Assembly: GCA_007117255.1 (NCBI GenBank)
Contig: SKGU01000053.1
Span: 1-5,712 of the forward strand
DNA from: Natronohydrobacter sp.
GTDB lineage: Bacteria; Pseudomonadota; Alphaproteobacteria; Rhodobacterales; Rhodobacteraceae
Direction: 5' to 3'
Length of the DNA: 5,712 bases
Every line of letters begins with the position of its first letter. The first letter of the stretch is position 1. The notes under the pieces were generated by a model, which was given only the letters and a program-made list of their open reading frames with translations, did no database searches and was not told the DNA's origin. The position numbers and the translations under genes were made by a program. Positions 4,753-5,712 of this stretch are shown here, piece by piece.

Positions 4753-5712
4753 ATGAAAAACCGTTTCACGGCGCTTGGCGTCGCAGCTTTGCTATTGGCG
4801 GCACCCGCCCATGCGCAGCAACTCTCCATCGCGACAGGCGGCACCGGAGGGGTTTATTTCCCCTATGGTGGTGGTCTGGCTGAAGTCATCAACACCCATG
4901 TTGACGGTGCGAGCGCAAGTGCCGAGGTCACAGGCGCATCTGTCGAAAACGTGGCGCTGATTTCGCGCGGTGACAGTGATCTGGCACTGGCACTGGCCGA
5001 TACCGTTTATCAGGCATTCCACGGCGAGGGCGCTTTTGAGGGGCGGCAGGTCGATGAGTTGCGCGCGCTTGCTTCGATCTACCCCAATGCTGTGCAGATC
5101 GTGACGCTGGCCGACAGTGGTATCAGCAGCATCGAGGATCTGCGTGGCAAGCGTGTCTCTGTCGGCGCACCAGGTTCGGGCACCGAGGTCAGCGCGCAGA
5201 CATTGCTGGCGGCCAATGGCATCACCTATGACGATTTCGAGCCACAGCGCCTGAACTTCAACGAGACCGCCGATGCGTTGCGCGATGGCGATATTGACGC
5301 GGGGTTCTGGAGTGTCGGCCCGCCCACCAGCTCGATCATGAACCTTGCGACCACGCGTTCGATCAGTCTGATCGGTATGACCGAAGAGCAGATCGCCGCA
5401 GCGATAGAGGCAGAGCCGACCTTTGCACCCTACACCCTGCGTGAAGGGCTGTATGAGGGCATGGCCGAAGGTGTGCCCACCATCTCGACTCCGAATGTCC
5501 TGATCGTCAATGCGGATATGGACGAAGAGCTGGCCTATAACATCACCAAGGCGATGTATGAGAATGTGGCCGAACTGATCGCGATTCACCCGGCGGCGAA
5601 TGACACAACGGTAGAGTTTTCCACCGACTCGACCCCTATTCCCTTCCATCCGGGCGCATTGCGGTATCTGGAAGAAGTGGGTGCCAGCGTTCAGGACCAT
5701 CAGCGTCCGTGA
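4753..5712 (+). CDS. TAXI-family TRAP transporter solute-binding protein
   Basis: This is the periplasmic binding protein of a TAXI-type TRAP transporter, which hands a substrate to a sodium- or proton-driven membrane subunit. In characterised members the ligands are carboxylate compounds such as glutamate or 2-oxoglutarate; here the ligand is unknown. The 319-residue product begins with a signal peptide: basic KNR, a hydrophobic core at 7-17 and Ala-His-Ala, with cleavage probably after Ala21. The mature protein opens with the family hallmark IATGGTGGVYFPYG (26-39). DLRGKRVSVGAPGSGTE follows at 129-145, then RDGDIDAGFW (177-186) and a C-terminal PFHPGALRYLEEVG (297-310). The length is normal and the stop is the last codon of the window, so the gene is complete. 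A fused DctQM-type permease gene normally follows such proteins and should lie just past the right edge. No regulator specific to it is visible, and it is unlikely to share function with the exporter upstream. Confidence 0.95.
   Translation: MKNRFTALGVAALLLAAPAHAQQLSIATGGTGGVYFPYGGGLAEVINTHVDGASASAEVTGASVENVALISRGDSDLALALADTVYQAFHGEGAFEGRQVDELRALASIYPNAVQIVTLADSGISSIEDLRGKRVSVGAPGSGTEVSAQTLLAANGITYDDFEPQRLNFNETADALRDGDIDAGFWSVGPPTSSIMNLATTRSISLIGMTEEQIAAAIEAEPTFAPYTLREGLYEGMAEGVPTISTPNVLIVNADMDEELAYNITKAMYENVAELIAIHPAANDTTVEFSTDSTPIPFHPGALRYLEEVGASVQDHQRP

Noticed and set aside
4792..5700. Long open frame (302 codons) antisense to the TAXI gene
   Set aside because: It is a shadow of a well-supported gene. 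Its protein is rich in Arg, His, Cys and Asp with no recognisable motif, as expected from a GC-rich antisense frame.
1..5712. Search for CRISPR arrays, tRNA/rRNA genes, IS ends, toxin-antitoxin or phage genes
   Set aside because: No regularly spaced repeats, cloverleaf-type sequence, transposase, integrase or small toxin-like pairs were seen by eye. Nearly all bases are explained by the seven genes.

Overview
This is a GC-rich chromosomal segment, with codons rich in G/C at the third position, from an alphaproteobacterium. The Rhodobacterales (Roseobacter/Rhodobacter group) are the best guess. That rests on the RimM/TrmD sequence type, the TrmD N-terminal extension, an AroA very close in motif pattern to the Agrobacterium CP4 enzyme, and a TAXI-type TRAP binding protein. 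The placement is inferred from remembered family sequences, not from a search. The window is almost fully coding, with seven convincing genes plus the last codons of an eighth at the left edge.

Left block (1-1324, + strand): the tail of an unidentified gene, rimM (ribosome maturation factor) and trmD (tRNA m1G37 methyltransferase). They are chained by two 4-base ATGA stop/start overlaps, so they are probably one translationally coupled operon. Right after trmD comes a perfect 29-base palindrome (1347-1375), then the end of a convergent gene. The rplS gene that often follows trmD is not here.

Middle block (1380-3964, - strand): in transcription order, an Lrp/AsnC-family regulator (3964-3512), a small orphan ParA-type ATPase (3446-2805, start revised to the ATG at 3446) and aroA, a class II EPSP synthase of the shikimate pathway (2720-1380). 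Gaps of 65 and 84 bases separate them, so they may be co-transcribed or read separately.

Right block (4056-5712, + strand): a LysE/RhtB-family exporter divergent from the Lrp-type regulator, which is the classic arrangement of an amino-acid-responsive regulator beside its exporter. After 100 bases comes the periplasmic TAXI binding protein of a TRAP transporter, whose gene ends at the last base of the window. Its membrane subunit would be expected just downstream, out of view.

Overall this is ordinary core and transport content. I see no mobile element, CRISPR array, tRNA or rRNA gene, toxin-antitoxin pair or defence system, and no credible sign of an undescribed multi-gene system. The items most worth a second look are the palindrome between trmD and aroA, the orphan ParA, the AT-rich regulator/exporter intergenic region with a regulator start lacking a Shine-Dalgarno, and the active-site glycine of the class II AroA.
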